Of a stretch of DNA of 64,000 bases, positions 23,351 through 35,159 are shown piece after piece. Location of the stretch: positions 19,048,677 through 19,112,676 of the forward strand of contig JAJEKV010000011.1 of NCBI GenBank assembly GCA_021234155.1, written 5' to 3'. Within the stretch, counting starts at the first letter, position 1, and each line of letters begins with the position of its first letter. The position numbers were made by a program, and so were the translations under genes. The stretch comes from Isoetes taiwanensis (taxonomy: Eukaryota; Streptophyta; Lycopodiopsida; Isoetales; Isoetaceae). Below the pieces are notes generated by a model. That model searched no databases. It was not told where the DNA came from and saw only the letters and a program-made list of their open reading frames with translations.

Positions 23351-24825
23351 CGAAGCTTGTAAGAACAAACATTTTAATCTTGAAGGTTGCCCATGAACTC
23401 AAAGTAGGGACATCACTTTTGGCTGTTGATGTAAATTGGACCCATTTCTCTTCATTAGCAACATAAACTAGAGACTCTGGAATATGGACCGCTAGATAAG
23501 TTTTAAACAACAGAGGAATAGAGGAATACAAAGCAGTAAACTAGGATTTGACAAATGCTTGTTGATGGAATTAGGTTTACTCACAGTTTTATTTGTTCAT
23601 ATGGATGCCTCACATACCATACAGGTATGGTATTAAAATTCTGCCACCTTTTACAAATATAACAAGTTTAGCACGCCAGTTACATGTATCTCTGCTTTAT
23701 GTGGACCAGTGTTGGTATTATAGTCGAAGATATATATATTCTAGGGATGCATAGGGCATGTGGTTATGGATTAAGTCACATTGTTCATTTACTTGTCAGT
23801 GGTTTTAAACATATGTTGCCGTAAGAAATCATATATATTATACATCTTCCAATTAGACTTTGTTCTAATTTAATGAGAAGGTGATATGATTTTCCTGACC
23901 TATGAAGAAACGGATTCCAACATCAACGATAGCCCACAGAACCACAGAAGTCCATTCAAACAACGACGATAGATTAAGATATTCTTATATATTCTTAAAA
24001 TAGGAAAGGAACGTCCACGGAGAAATGTTCAATCCCTAGTGCTGTTTGACCAACGCTGCAGCATCATTGTACAACTCAATTTGTCATTTAAAAGTAAACA
24101 GTATTTTTCGTAGTTGATACGCAGCAGCATTATTGTACAACTCAATTTTTCAATATGAAGCAAAAATTAGTTTTCGTAATTAATTTTCGTAGATGAAAGC
24201 TCATGAATGAATACTTCATAAGTAAGCCACCATCGAGTTGAATATGCCAACCATAATGATTCTTTGAATTCGAAGCAAAAGTTGTCTATTGGCCATAAAT
24301 ACTTGCATGCCTCAGAAACAGCCAGCACCTATTTGTTTGAGTATGCCAAGGGTAACGAATTTCTAAATGGAAGCAAAGGCTTTATATTGCCTAAAAATTA
24401 ACAAGTCTCTAGATTCTGTCCTATGAAGTTTTATGTTACGGCCTAAGCCCACTAAATTGGTTTAAGTCAACATTTAAACTTCATTCAATTGGAAAAATAA
24501 CCCTAATAATAATGCCCACAACAATTTAAGATGATAAAAAATTAGAAGTAGATAAATCTATAACAACTACAAATTGTTAGGATAACCAAGACGATTATAG
24601 ATGAATAGCTCATTTGTGTACTATCACTGAATTTCATATTTTGCCTCATCATAGTCAACTTTACTAAAACATTTATTAATCATGCCTAACTACAAATGCA
24701 TAATTTATTTTGCTACATTGATTTTCATTGTCTTGATCTAGCTTTTAATATATAAATTCTAGTTTTAATTCACTAATCGACCTAATCAAATGCAAAACTG
24801 AGCCTAAGCTTATAACTGCCCAAGC
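23351..24825. other. Intergenic, no gene seen
   Basis: AT-rich. A diverged direct repeat (gcagcatcattgtacaactc and gcagcattattgtacaactc) lies near 24058 and 24124. No coding or RNA feature is supported. Confidence 0.4.
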
Positions 24826-25040
24826 CTCATGTTGCACGTTTTTGCTAGTTTTTTTTTTTTAGCACGCCAGCCTAATCAAGCGTGCAACCCTGCTTGCAAT
24901 TCTAGGCTATCCACGTAGCATCTCCACCTCATCAAAATCTGAGGTGGCATGTATTGCACCGTTAGATGGTCTCTTTTACAAATCAATGGCCAAGAAAATT
25001 AGAAAATCAGCTAAAAATGGCACGGAGATGAAGAAGGTCG
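24826..25040 (+). repeat. Structured dispersed repeat, copy R1
   Basis: It shares the order with R3 at 30030-30236: tttttgctag, a run of 12-13 T, agcac.ccagcc, ccacgt, a hairpin (CCACCTCA ... TGAGGTGG, 24924-24947), gcacc, and attagaaaatc. The T-rich segment is flanked by GTGC/GCACGCC-type inverted bases. It lies directly before the LRR gene fragment. Confidence 0.75.
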
Positions 25041-25440
25041 CCAAATAACTTCCTCCTTCCGTCGAGCCTTTATCTGTTTTATTTCCTTTTTTCTTCAAGC
25101 TTCCGTCCGGTGAAGCTCTGCGAAAGAGCTTTCGGCGTGGCACTACCACGTTCTAAAGCTCCACTCTTTGTTTGGAGGTGTCAAAGGTCGAACTAGGTGC
25201 TTTTGGATGTTTCCTTTCTTCCATCTCTCTCTTAAACGGGCGATACATGCACGGACCTTATCCCCAGAGATCTTCCCTCCCAACTACGGCGAGATATGCA
25301 CAATGCTGAAGCAGTCAAAACCCATCCGTTCGCTATTTCTTCGACAAATCATTTCCACATTGCATAACCAAGTAGCTCTGTTTTGTTGCCCCTTCTCTTC
25401 CTTCTTCTCCCTTTCTTGCCTCTGTTTTTTTTCTAGGGAT

Positions 25441-25994
25441 ATGGAAATGGCCACAAAAAGTATGGTCTTAATACCAGGTTTTCTTGGGCTTTTGATGTCC
25501 TCATGTCTTGCGGATCTTGCTCAAGAAAAAAAAGCATTGTTGGCTCTTAAACAGGGATTAAATGACGAAGTTGGCAATCTTGCAACATGGAAAAGCTCAG
25601 ACCCTTCTCCATGCAAATGGGTCGGAGTGATCTACACCAATGGAGCAGTAAAAGCCTTTATTTGCATTCTAAGAATTCGAGTTTTTTTCTTCTCTCAAGT
25701 TCCTCAATCTCAGTGACAACAATCTGTCAGGCCCTCTTCCTGCAGCCATAGCCAATCTTACAAAGCTTCAAGTACTAGATATTGGAGCCAATCTATTTTC
25801 GTTCTTATTTCCAGCAGGTTTTTCTAAGCTTCAAGAGCTACAATATTTTCAGCTCATATGACAATAACTTTGGTCCTCTGCCAGAGGAGCTAGGTGAACT
25901 GCCCTATTTAGAAGTTCTTGATCTTGCAGGAAGTTATTTCAATGGAACTATTCCGCAATCCGCATATCTTAAAGAAAGAAGGATGCAGCTTTGA
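25441..25994 (+). pseudogene. LRR receptor-like kinase fragment (N-terminus and first LRRs)
   Basis: From the ATG at 25441 comes a signal-peptide-like start, then an LRRNT_2 domain (EKKALLALKQGLNDEVGNLA, WKSSDPSPCKWVGV). After frame breaks, LRRs follow (NLSDNNLSGPLPAAIANLTK, LQVLDIGANLFS, LPEELGELPYLEVLDLAG, SYFNGTIP). The wording of these repeats is closest to my memory of TDIF receptor/PXY-like and related clade XI receptors. No more than four repeats and no transmembrane or kinase part follow, so it is a truncated, frame-broken copy. Confidence 0.75.
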
Positions 25995-26674
25995 AAGGTA
26001 AGCCTTTAGACCTCAGACCTGTTTATCGTTGCACCTAGTTCCTCAAACCTTTCTGTCCAGAATGGCATAGCTTTTTGTTAATGTCATATAATGTCTTTTG
26101 AAATTCCATTGTACTGCATTCACTCGTTTTGGGTCGGAATTACCTTCTTTGACACACGCAGATCTAGAAGACAATTACTCTAATATTAAAGCTTTTTTTT
26201 TTGCTTAAAAGATGTATGAATGCCAGTCTTTCTGTTGCTGTATTTGCACGAGTTTAGTTGCCGTGCTTTTCAAGATGCCGATTTTGGTTTCAATCTGATG
26301 GACTACGGTCAGGAAATCTCTTGCACCATTTCTTAGTTTTCCTTCATCATTTTTTGTCAAGGTACTCTTTTTCTCTGTTTTTATTGCTTTTTATCTGCAT
26401 CAGAAGCATAGTCTCAAAAGTCCCAAATATAGACTAGGGCTTCTTTCCTATTTCAGGTATTACCGGCATCTCATAAAGCAACCTTCACCGACAAAAGAGC
26501 GTTCATCAGTCAAAGGTAAATAATCTTGATTTTTAGAAAAGTTCATGTGCATGTCGAGATATACAGTTGCGTTAGAAGCTCAGTGTTTTCTGGAAGCAAC
26601 AACATTGCTCTTATTTGGTACATTTCCTAAAGCAGATCTTCTAGAAATAATTTGGGACTCGCAGTATGGAATTT

Positions 26675-27345
26675 CATAGGTTTTGAGTTAAAAAAGTACA
26701 CGGCTGAATGCATTGAAGGAAAATTTGTGGTGTCAGAAAATTCTTCTCAGGTTTCTAATACCTTTTTTTCATCTTCAAAGCTTTTATATTCTTATTCATG
26801 TTAATATGAATTCTAGAAAGTTCATCATTGAGTCCTGAATGTTTAAGTTCTATTGTCACAACATGTAAGCTTTAAATAGATGAGTCTTTAGATAGATGAG
26901 TTCAGTAAGAAGCTGTCCATTAAGACAATAATCATTTTTCTTCTCGGAGCTTGAGAATAAAACTGAACATGTGCTTGTTTACACAAGACAATTTTGCTGG
27001 ACCTTAAGGATCCTCAGTTCTTTTTCTCAATTTTCACGGTCGAAGACTAAAGGTGTTCTACTCAAGCAATATTTTTATGCTCAAGTATTGTGTTGAAAAG
27101 CATTCATAATCAGCCTTGATGTTCTATATTGTGCAATCATCTTTGACAATACATATTTGGTGCAGCCATTTGGAGTTCTTCATGGAGGCGTTTCAACATT
27201 TCTTTCAGAGGCTGTTGCCAGCATGGGTGCACAGATTGCTTCAAATTGGCAAAGAGTAGCAGGGATTTAACTTAACATCAACCATCTTCGTTCTGCAAAT
27301 ATTGGACAAGAGGCTATTGGGAAGCTATTGCTGACTGGAAAAAAA
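26675..27345 (+). pseudogene. Hotdog thioesterase fragment, DHNA-CoA thioesterase-like (two exons)
   Basis: Exon one (about 26678-26750) encodes GFELKKYTAECIEGKFVVSE and ends at CAG/gt. Exon two, from 27166, reads PFGVLHGGVSTFLSEAVASM, then GAQIASNWQRVAGI, a stop, and LNINHLRSANIG. This is the core hotdog fold (HGG and ASMGA motifs) of 1,4-dihydroxy-2-naphthoyl-CoA thioesterases, which act in phylloquinone synthesis. The stop is TAA where family members have Gln, consistent with one C-to-T change from CAA. The remainder of the protein is missing. The intron is kept, so it is a DNA-level copy and not a retrocopy. Confidence 0.72.
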
Positions 27346-29167
27346 AGTACAAGTATGTATATCATAACCTAATATTTCAAACAATTTTATCCCAAAAATA
27401 TACATGTTGTCCCTTCTATTCTAGATGTTATCTTGATTTCCATTTTGGATATGGGATCAAATAAAGTATACGTGGTTTAAAAGAATGCATGCTGATATTT
27501 ATTCTGCCCGCTCTGTGAACAATCTGCCATAAAAGAAGACCTACGACTCCAAAGAAGCAATTGCAGGATTCAAAACAAGAATTCTGATGTACCTAGTGAC
27601 TGAAGATACCAATCCACTGCTGCTACAGCTCAAGGCTCACTCTCAGTGCTAAGCAAGGTTAATGTGTTAATGTGTTAATGCAGAATTGCAAGGCAGTCAA
27701 TACTCCATTTGAATCAGGTTCAAGCTTCCTTTTGATAATGATGGAGATGAACGGGAACAGGCAGCCACACGAAAAGGTTCTCTTGGAAGGCTGACAAAAT
27801 GTGTGCTTCCATATCTCAGGACTTGTGATAAAGGTATATTATATCGAACGGGGACAATATGCAGCTGCTCTTATATACAGGTATATGCTAGCGTTAGGAT
27901 CTAGTATGCTCACCTTTGTGTCTACAACAACTGAGCTTAAGGCTTTACAGGACCTTTTGTGGCTAAAACACTTGTTGTTTTGCACATTGTTACAACTCAT
28001 GCTACATTGTATTGTGATAATACCAGCACAATTTGCAAGCATCCGCCTAAGAAATCTTGATGTTTGTTTTGTCGGTGAATAGCTCGATCTGTTGCTCTAC
28101 TTAGGAATAACAGTTAGCAGATGGTCTGATTAAGGCAATCGTATGCACCAAATGGATCAGCATGAAGGCTCAATTAATAATGATGTCATTGCAACTGAAG
28201 GGAGAGAAGGGCTAGTCACCTGATTCGCAAGTCATCAGCTTACAGAAAAATATATATTGACATAATCTTAAGGTTTATCTCCAGTAAGTCCCACAAGGCG
28301 TCTTCTATTAAAACACAATATCGTGGAATACCACCTTGCACTCAAGCTATGAAACTGCCTTGGCACCTAATGCCCCAAACAAACCACACATTTAAAAAAC
28401 CTAAGAGACATGTGTTGCAACTTTAGAATACCATTCCACCACACCAGATATGGTTTAAATCCAACATTGCTAATTTCTGCAACCACACAAACTAAAGGTT
28501 CAAGAAACAAAACTTTGCATTAACACTGGCAATGCCAATATTCAATTATAAAGGCCATGCACTAACTTTCCTGAATATCTTCTCTATAGCATGTCCCATG
28601 CTAGCTTAACTGGTAATTGGTAATTGTGCACTTCAGAAATAAAATAAATTTGTTACTAGCGCATGCCATAATGATACTAGCCCCCAACCCATGACCATGT
28701 GCTTTCCAAGAAAAGAACAAAATGTTGTAGTCCGTAAGCTAGCCCCCTATTGTTCACAAATCTTCTATTTGCCTTTCTAACTCAGAACAAATAGAGACGG
28801 CGGATGCTAACATTTGTGACATCATACATTTGTCATATATTCAAACCAATAGCAGCATTTTAAACCACATACCAGCCCGTTGTGCCCAGTGCATAAGGCT
28901 GCAACGAACGGACCTTACAATTAGACATCTGTGTCCTTTCTCAACAAGCTTGGTGGGCTGTATAGACTTCAAGGTTTGAACTGCAAATTTCAGAAGAGAA
29001 TTGATTTTACAAAGACCTCAATCTCCATTTCCACAATGGATAGACGTGCTAATGGATTGTGATCAATGCCTTGCTTCTGTGATGATTGAGCCTTGCTTAG
29101 AGTTTTATGATGGATACCCATTTGGCTCCAGTGAGCAATTATTCCTCTTAAGCATTCAGTAGTCTAG
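27346..29167. other. No recognisable gene
   Basis: Scattered short frames only (for example 27801-28082 plus). The sequence sits between two gene fragments and may be part of the same captured or duplicated DNA. Confidence 0.4.
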
Positions 29168-29290
29168 GCCTGGGAACGTGGCACCTCCACCTCATCAAAA
29201 ACTGAGGTGGCATAAGTAAGTCTGTTAGATCTTCAGTTTTTAAAATCAAGGGCTATCAAAATTAGAAAATGGGCAAGAAAATAGTAACGG
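29168..29290 (+). repeat. Structured dispersed repeat, copy R2 (partial)
   Basis: It lacks the T-rich half of R1 and R3 but keeps the hairpin CCACCTCA ... TGAGGTGG (29187-29210), a gttagat/gttagatgg step and attagaaaat, ending in acggagatgg. It runs into the ATG of the BAHD fragment, so that ATG may belong to the repeat. Confidence 0.7.
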
Positions 29291-29730
29291 AGATGGGAGG
29301 AGCCACATCCCAAGCGGGCCTCTTCTCATGCCATTTGCATTTCCTTAATGACACTGCATCCAATCCGTCGGCCATCGCTTTCGTCCTCAAGCTCAGCCTC
29401 AGCAAGGTGCTCGCCAATTTTTTCCCTTTTGCAGGCCGCATTCAAGTCCAAGAAAATGGCTCTAACATGCTTCTTCACTGCAATGGAGCCGGTGCACAAT
29501 TTACACAGGCTGTCGGACATACTATTCTTTGGCCCTGGTCTCCGAAAACACCGCTTCTTTTCATTCAAGTTTTTGCATTACATGTTTATGCTGGTTTTTC
29601 ATTGACTGCCACCAGGTTTGCGATGGCACCAGCACTTGGCAGTTTAATCAGACATGGTGCATCATTCTCTTTTCCAAAATTTTGAGCCGACAATGTCAGA
29701 TTGTGTTCCCTTTCTTGCAATTTTGAAATT
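29269..29730 (+). pseudogene. BAHD (HXXXD) acyltransferase fragment
   Basis: The 138-codon frame carries LKLSLSKVLANFFPFAGRIQ followed by NMLLHCNGAGAQFTQA, a typical N-terminal BAHD segment. One frame over, from about 29590, it reads HQVCDGTSTWQFNQTW, with the catalytic HxxxD as HQVCD. BAHD enzymes transfer acyl groups from CoA donors to plant metabolites. At least one frame break lies between the two parts, and the C-terminal half with the DFGWG motif is absent. Confidence 0.75.
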
Positions 29731-30029
29731 AATCCAGGTTGTCAATAAACTCAGAAATATCTTGAGTTCCAGATATCCTAAGTCGGCCTTACCTTGCAGG
29801 AATCGTTTACTTTGTGGTATCCTTGCATCAGAGCTTGAGTTGTATTGTATGAACACAATTCACAAATAAAAAAAGCAAGAAACACTTTCATGCTTCAAAA
29901 TGATCAAATGCGATAAATCTGCCATTCAGTAGATCCAACATTTCTTTCTATCGCATTAAGCACAACAAACACAATTCAATTTATACTACTTTGCTCTAAT
30001 TTTCTATGCCTTTACTTTTTATAGCCTCT

Positions 30030-30236
30030 GGCGTGCCTTTTTGCTAGTTTTTTTTTTTTAGCACACCAGCCCTACCGGGCCTACAGCCTTTCCTCAAATT
30101 CTAGCATATCCACGTGTAATTTCCATGTCATCAAAATCTGATATGGCTTATTTTGCACCATCGGATCTATGCTTTCGCAAATCTAAGGCCAGGGAAATTA
30201 GAAAATCGAAAAAAATTGGATACGGAGATGGAAAGC
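30030..30236 (+). repeat. Structured dispersed repeat, copy R3
   Basis: Same layout as R1. Its hairpin is CCATGTCA ... TGATATGG (30123-30146), differing from R1 and R2 on both arms yet still pairing throughout with one G-T wobble. A short piece of the T-rich part also occurs near 42957-42985. Confidence 0.72.
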
Positions 30237-30274
30237 GATGGTTCTAAGTACGCCCGATTTGGGTTGGCCTCCCA

Positions 30275-30525
30275 CGGAAACCCTTCCGGGTTTTAATGTA
30301 AACCCTTCCGGCTTTCCATGGAAACCCTTCCGGGTTTCAGTGGAAACCCTTCCGGGTTTTCAATAAAACCCGGAAGGGTTTCCATGGAAACCTTAGGGTT
30401 TTCGAGAAATTGAAAAACAGGAAGGGTTTCCACTGAAACCCGGAAGGGTTTCCATGGAAAGCCGGAAGGGTTTCCATATTGGAAAGCCGGAAGGGTTTCC
30501 ATGGAAAGCCGGAAGGGTTTCCACA
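30275..30525. repeat. Foldback array of a GGAAACCCTTCCGGGTTT motif
   Basis: Copies of the motif run in one orientation in the left half (four copies to about 30360) and in the opposite orientation in the right half (about six copies from 30365), so the whole block can fold back. Related copies continue at 30655-30790 and a small foldback of the same motif is at 39537-39630. The minus-strand frame 30526-30293 (peptides like METLPGF) is a by-product of the repeat. Confidence 0.85.
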
Positions 30526-30654
30526 AAATTATTTCTTTTTTAAATATTTACACATGTGAGCCTTTATGGCTCACGCCTTTCCACACCGGACGCTTGGACA
30601 TTAAAGGCGACGTCCATCGGCGCCGTCACTCAAAATTTGATCAAAATTCAAATT

Positions 30655-30790
30655 TTGAGTGGAAACCCTTCCCGATTTCCTTGCATGATGGAAATTGGGA
30701 AGGGTTTCCACAGGAGGAAGGGTTTCCACAGGATGAGGAAAACAAGTTAGGTTTCCACATGAGGAGGAAAATAGGTTAGGTTTCCACATG
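30655..30790. repeat. Diverged copies of the GGAAACCC/GGGTTTCC motif
   Basis: Contains gtggaaacccttcccgattt and its inverted partner attgggaagggtttccac, then three further gggtttccac or aggtttccac copies. It belongs to the array at 30275-30525. Confidence 0.7.
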
Positions 30791-31064
30791 CAGTTAGAAA
30801 CTCGATAGTGCGTACGTGTGAAGTTGCACTCTATTATGTTGCATCATGGCACTATGCTCTACATAATCTCTATTGCATAACCTTTGTCTTTGTTAAATAT
30901 TCTTCCGTCGTACATGCAAGAGACCAAAAGAAAAAAAGAAACAATAAATGTAACATGAAAGAACAAACTTAAGTATTTGATAAATAAATATATATTAATC
31001 ACGCCATTTAAGACCCTCAGGTCCATATGGCGAAGATAGTACAAGAAATATATAGTCCACAAGG

Positions 31065-34000
31065 CGCTTAAACAAAGGCACCTGTAGCTTCAAGTATTTC
31101 CATATTAACAAACAACTCCATTATGTCAGCTCGTTCCTTCCAAACATCCTTGAGATATGAACTAAGGAGATTTGGAGGCGTATTAAAGAGCTCTGACAAT
31201 GTGAATCCTGAAATGTTATACTTACTTCTTATATGTTCATAGGCAGGGCACTCCAAAAAAGCATGTACCTCTGACTCAATTTTAGGATCAAGACATTTCG
31301 GGCAATTACCTTGTATGTCGAGGAGTTCCATACCACCTTCGAATCTCAATGTGCGGATGATGAGAGGAAGTTCGTGAGTCGAGAAATCAAGATTCTATTT
31401 TTCCCGCTAATATTACATAGCAAGTAAGATTGTTCTCCATATGCGACCATACTATTAATCTCACCTTTATAAAAAGCTTTTTCACAAACAATATCATTTG
31501 GATCCCACAATTTGCCCAAGACTTTTGGAAGTATTTGCATGCATTACCTCTTTTTAGTTTGGTTGACTCGCCAAGCGGAATCATCTACACCCACTTTTAC
31601 GCCCATTGAATCACTTGAGAGAACCATCCTCGTGACTTTGGATTCTTTTGCATAGCCCGGAAAGGGAGGCGATTTGAAGGGAGCAACTTCACCCGATTTA
31701 CATATGTAATAGTATGCGGCATAAAGCTTTGGTTTCAAGGGGAATCAATCCAGTTTCCATAAGCATAATGCAATTATGGAGTTTGCATTTTAGTTCCAAG
31801 CTCTTCCATGAGAAATTTACGCACCTTTTCAATCTTGTCCCGGCTTTGCCGATCAAGCCCGGGGCCCAAAATTTGGGATGACCATATAAAACGACCGCCT
31901 TCACTTGAGTATCATAAAGTAATCTCCACGAAGTTTCCAATGCCACAAGTTATTCACCACGACAAGTATGGAACATACCATAAAGGGTTCTTAGCCCACC
32001 GGAAGCCGCGTTTTTTTTTGCCGACTTCCATGAATAATTATTTGCCACCTCTATTCCAAGGTATTTATAACTATGCACTGTTTCTAACTCACATTCCCCA
32101 ATGGTAAATTGAAAAGTTTTTTTTGTGCCAACTATCATGACTTTAGATTTTGCAACATTGATAGCCATACCTTTTTGATCGCAAAATCCCTGAAGAGTAT
32201 CCAAATGATGTTGGAGACCAGCGGTGATTCTAGAGATCAAAACTATATCATCCGCAAAAAGTAAAACTTGTATGAGATATCTACCAACATTGACTCCAAC
32301 TCCTCCCATACGTGCAAGCCACCCCTCAAGTTCATCAATATAAAGTCCAAAGAGAGTGGGAGAACAAGGGCACCCCTGTTTCACCCCAATCGTGCTCTGG
32401 ACCTGTTCAGTGCTTTTAAATGGAAATGAAAGTTCAATGAGTACCTGTTGGTATAGACGCGCAACTGCCTGCTGGAGTTCTGGAGGAACTTGTAGCAGCT
32501 CTAGCCTATTCTGCAAGTCACCTCGATCAACTCTATCAAAAGCTTTTGCTAGATCAATGAAGGCCAAAAACTGATTATGTCTAGTACCCTTTGCGCTTTC
32601 ATTAATCACCCTTAAAGTGACTAAGTGATCAACAGTGGAATGGTCATGGCGAAAAAACACGCTTGTCCATAAGCGCTCGTTCTTCTCATCAGCCCAATTA
32701 GAGAGCTTTCTCTCAAGCATAGTTGCAAAGAGTTTTGCAAATACATTGCTAACCAAAATTGTCCGATAATTTCTTGCCTGGTTTTTATCACCGGACTTAT
32801 GAATAGGAACCACCTTGCTTAAATACCATTCCTGTGGAAAGCCACAATGAAAAGCCAAGTTACAAATGTCAACCAACTTATCATTTAAAAGATCACCTCC
32901 CCATTTAAGCAGCTCAGCACAGAACCCATTTAGATCTAAGGATTTCCCATTTTGCATCCTTTGTAAAGCATATGTAACATCACTCTTATCAAAGAGTGTA
33001 GTATAGGCAGTACCAATTTGCATTTCATTGCTGTTAGCAACAGTGTATAATTCTCTTATCCATTCAAGCAAACTTTCTTGTGCGATCTCTCCCAATTCAA
33101 TGGGATGTTGCAGTTTTGTCCAAAAGCATTTTGGATCCAATGCAATATCATCTAGAAGTTTTTGCAGGTGTTCCCTTTCCCATTTTTGCTTTTTATGCTT
33201 GACAAGATTCTTATAATCTCTCTTGGCAGCACATTTGTCTATAGCAGCTTGTAATGTGCGCTTTGCCATAATACATTCGTGATCAAACCACTTTTTATTA
33301 TGGTATTTAGCTGACCTTGGTTTAGTAAGTCCAAAGACACTTGCAGCGGCTTGCGATAGGACTGCTTTAAGCAGTGCATGCATTTCCTCAACATCATCTG
33401 TAGGCCAAAGAGTTCCTTCCAAGCCTGAATCAATTGCTTTCTCATATTGCCCAGCAAGTTTATATTGCACTTTAAACCTGGGTGGGGCTTGTTTTTTGCT
33501 TTTCCCCGTACATTTGACTTTCATTTTATATTTTATGACAAGAGGGGCATGATCAGAGTCCTCATGCTGAGGAAGAACTTCAAAACTAGTCACCAAATGC
33601 ACACCATCTGGACTTCCCAATAACATATCCACAGTACTATTTCCATTGGGCTGAAAACATGTGTATTTGTTGGATTCTGGAAATATAGCAGCACCATTAT
33701 ACACGACTAATTCATGTGCTTCACATAAGTCAAGAATGTGTTCTCCCATTTTATTCAAATGCATATCACAAGAGGTCCTAGGCCATGACAACAAAGGGTC
33801 AATGCGTTCCATAAGCCACAAATGATTTCCTTCATGAGCCAAAACAAGTAGCTTGCTTATTCTTGAGTCTGCCATTCATATCCCCTATTACATAAACCTG
33901 TCCTTTAGTTTTATAGAACGCAATATCAGCAGAGAGGTAACAAAATGGGTCATTCGCAGCAAGCTCTGGGCTGTTATAGATCCGCGCGGGATAGGGCTCC

Positions 34001-34308
34001 AAGGGAGCAAAGTATACTATTGCCACATAAATGTAGTTATTTACACAAATCCATATATCTTGCTTATGTTTACATATTTTGACCACGCTAACCGCATTGC
34101 AAATTTCATTTTTAACAAAGCATGCAAGTCCGCCCCATCCTCTGCGGCTTCCCTGTAACTCATTCCAAGCAGTCTCAAGCAGTGTAAACCCATGGATGGG
34201 AATCAATCTGTTTGTTTCATGTTCCCATGTCTCCTTTGAATGCAAGAATATCAAGAAACTGTTCAAACATTTCCATATTACTAAGAATCTTTGATTCATT
34301 AAAACCAT
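31065..34308 (-). mobile_element. LINE ORF2: endonuclease, reverse transcriptase and C-terminal zinc-binding segment
   Basis: Frame 34308-33832 is an AP-type endonuclease (SKETWEHE, GGLACFVKN, VYVIGDMNGR). One base out of frame, the 641-codon frame 33875-31950 continues it (SDHAPLVI) and contains the RT: FIDLAKAFDRVDR, GVKQGCPCSPTLFGLYIDEL and the catalytic FADDIVLI (about residue 540, near 32250). Further pieces down to 31068 include the C-terminal Cys-His motif (CPKCLDPKIESEVHAFLECP). It is a non-LTR retrotransposon that copies itself by target-primed reverse transcription. The RT core is uninterrupted, so it is fairly young, but the endonuclease junction and the C-terminal third have breaks. 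Confidence 0.92.
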
Positions 34309-34738
34309 GTATATTCCAAGCCCGGTGGTGAGGGTCTTTACTTCCTATGCATTATTGCGGACAACAATCCGATTGCTCACAATAAAAGCATTTTTCCCTT
34401 CAACTTTTCGGTTCACGGATCTCATCCATCAATTGCACTGCGTTCTTTTTTCTGGCCATGCGGTCAAATCATCATTGAGCGGATCGGTGACCTTTCAAGT
34501 GTCCTCTATGATGCATAAACACGGTTTCTACTTTCTAGACTTTGAAATTTCAAAATAATAGGGGCGATGCTTACCTTCTTGTTTGCGTCCAATTCTTTTT
34601 GCAAAAGGTGAAGCCTGGATCAGATAGGTGCATTGTATCTTTGAAAAATGCTTCAATTGTTGATTTTGTGTCTTCGTTTTCCAGATGGTGCTGAGCTATA
34701 TCCTTCTGTTGCATAGCCTTCTGCTGGTGGCTGATCTT

Positions 34739-35053
34739 CTAACTCGCAATTGATTCCATGATCTTGATTGTCGGACTCGGGGTTTGTCTTTGTATCTTTT
34801 GCAAGTCTCCAATTGTCTTGTTTAACTGTTTTATCTCATCTTTTGCAGACCGTAATTCTTCTTTTGTGAGAACTAGTTCATCTTTTGCTGCTCTAAGATC
34901 TGCTATGGCAATACGCAATTCATCTTTGGCAGTACGAAATTCATCACAAAGTCCTTTAATCAGGTTCATAGTGTCCATCATCGAATCTCCCTCATCGGGT
35001 TTCGTTTCTGTAATTGTTTTCTTCGGTGGCATCTGTAACAGAAATCCGGCCAC
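34739..35053 (-). pseudogene. Coiled-coil ORF upstream of the LINE ORF2 (possible ORF1)
   Basis: A 104-codon frame with a heptad-like stretch (DELRIAIADLRAAKDELVLT, KEELRSAKDEIKQLNKTIGD). It is in the same orientation and about 430 bases upstream of the endonuclease frame. LINE ORF1 proteins are commonly coiled-coil RNA chaperones, but no RRM or zinc knuckle is visible here and it is short, so the assignment is an inference. Confidence 0.5.
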
Positions 35054-35159
35054 CAGTTCTGTTCCGGATTGTACCTGTTACTGTTACTGTAGCTGTTCGT
35101 TCAGTTCCGTTCCGGACTATTACTGTAGCTCGTTGGATCCTCTTCGAGTAAACTCAAGT

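Noticed and set aside
24835-24862. CTAG followed by T as a Helitron 3' end
   Set aside because: No typical 3' hairpin precedes CTAG; the segment is better explained as the loop of a GTGC/GCAC inverted repeat.
30293-30526. 77-codon minus frame with METLP/WKPFR peptides
   Set aside because: It is a translation of the GGAAACCC repeat array and has no independent coding sign.
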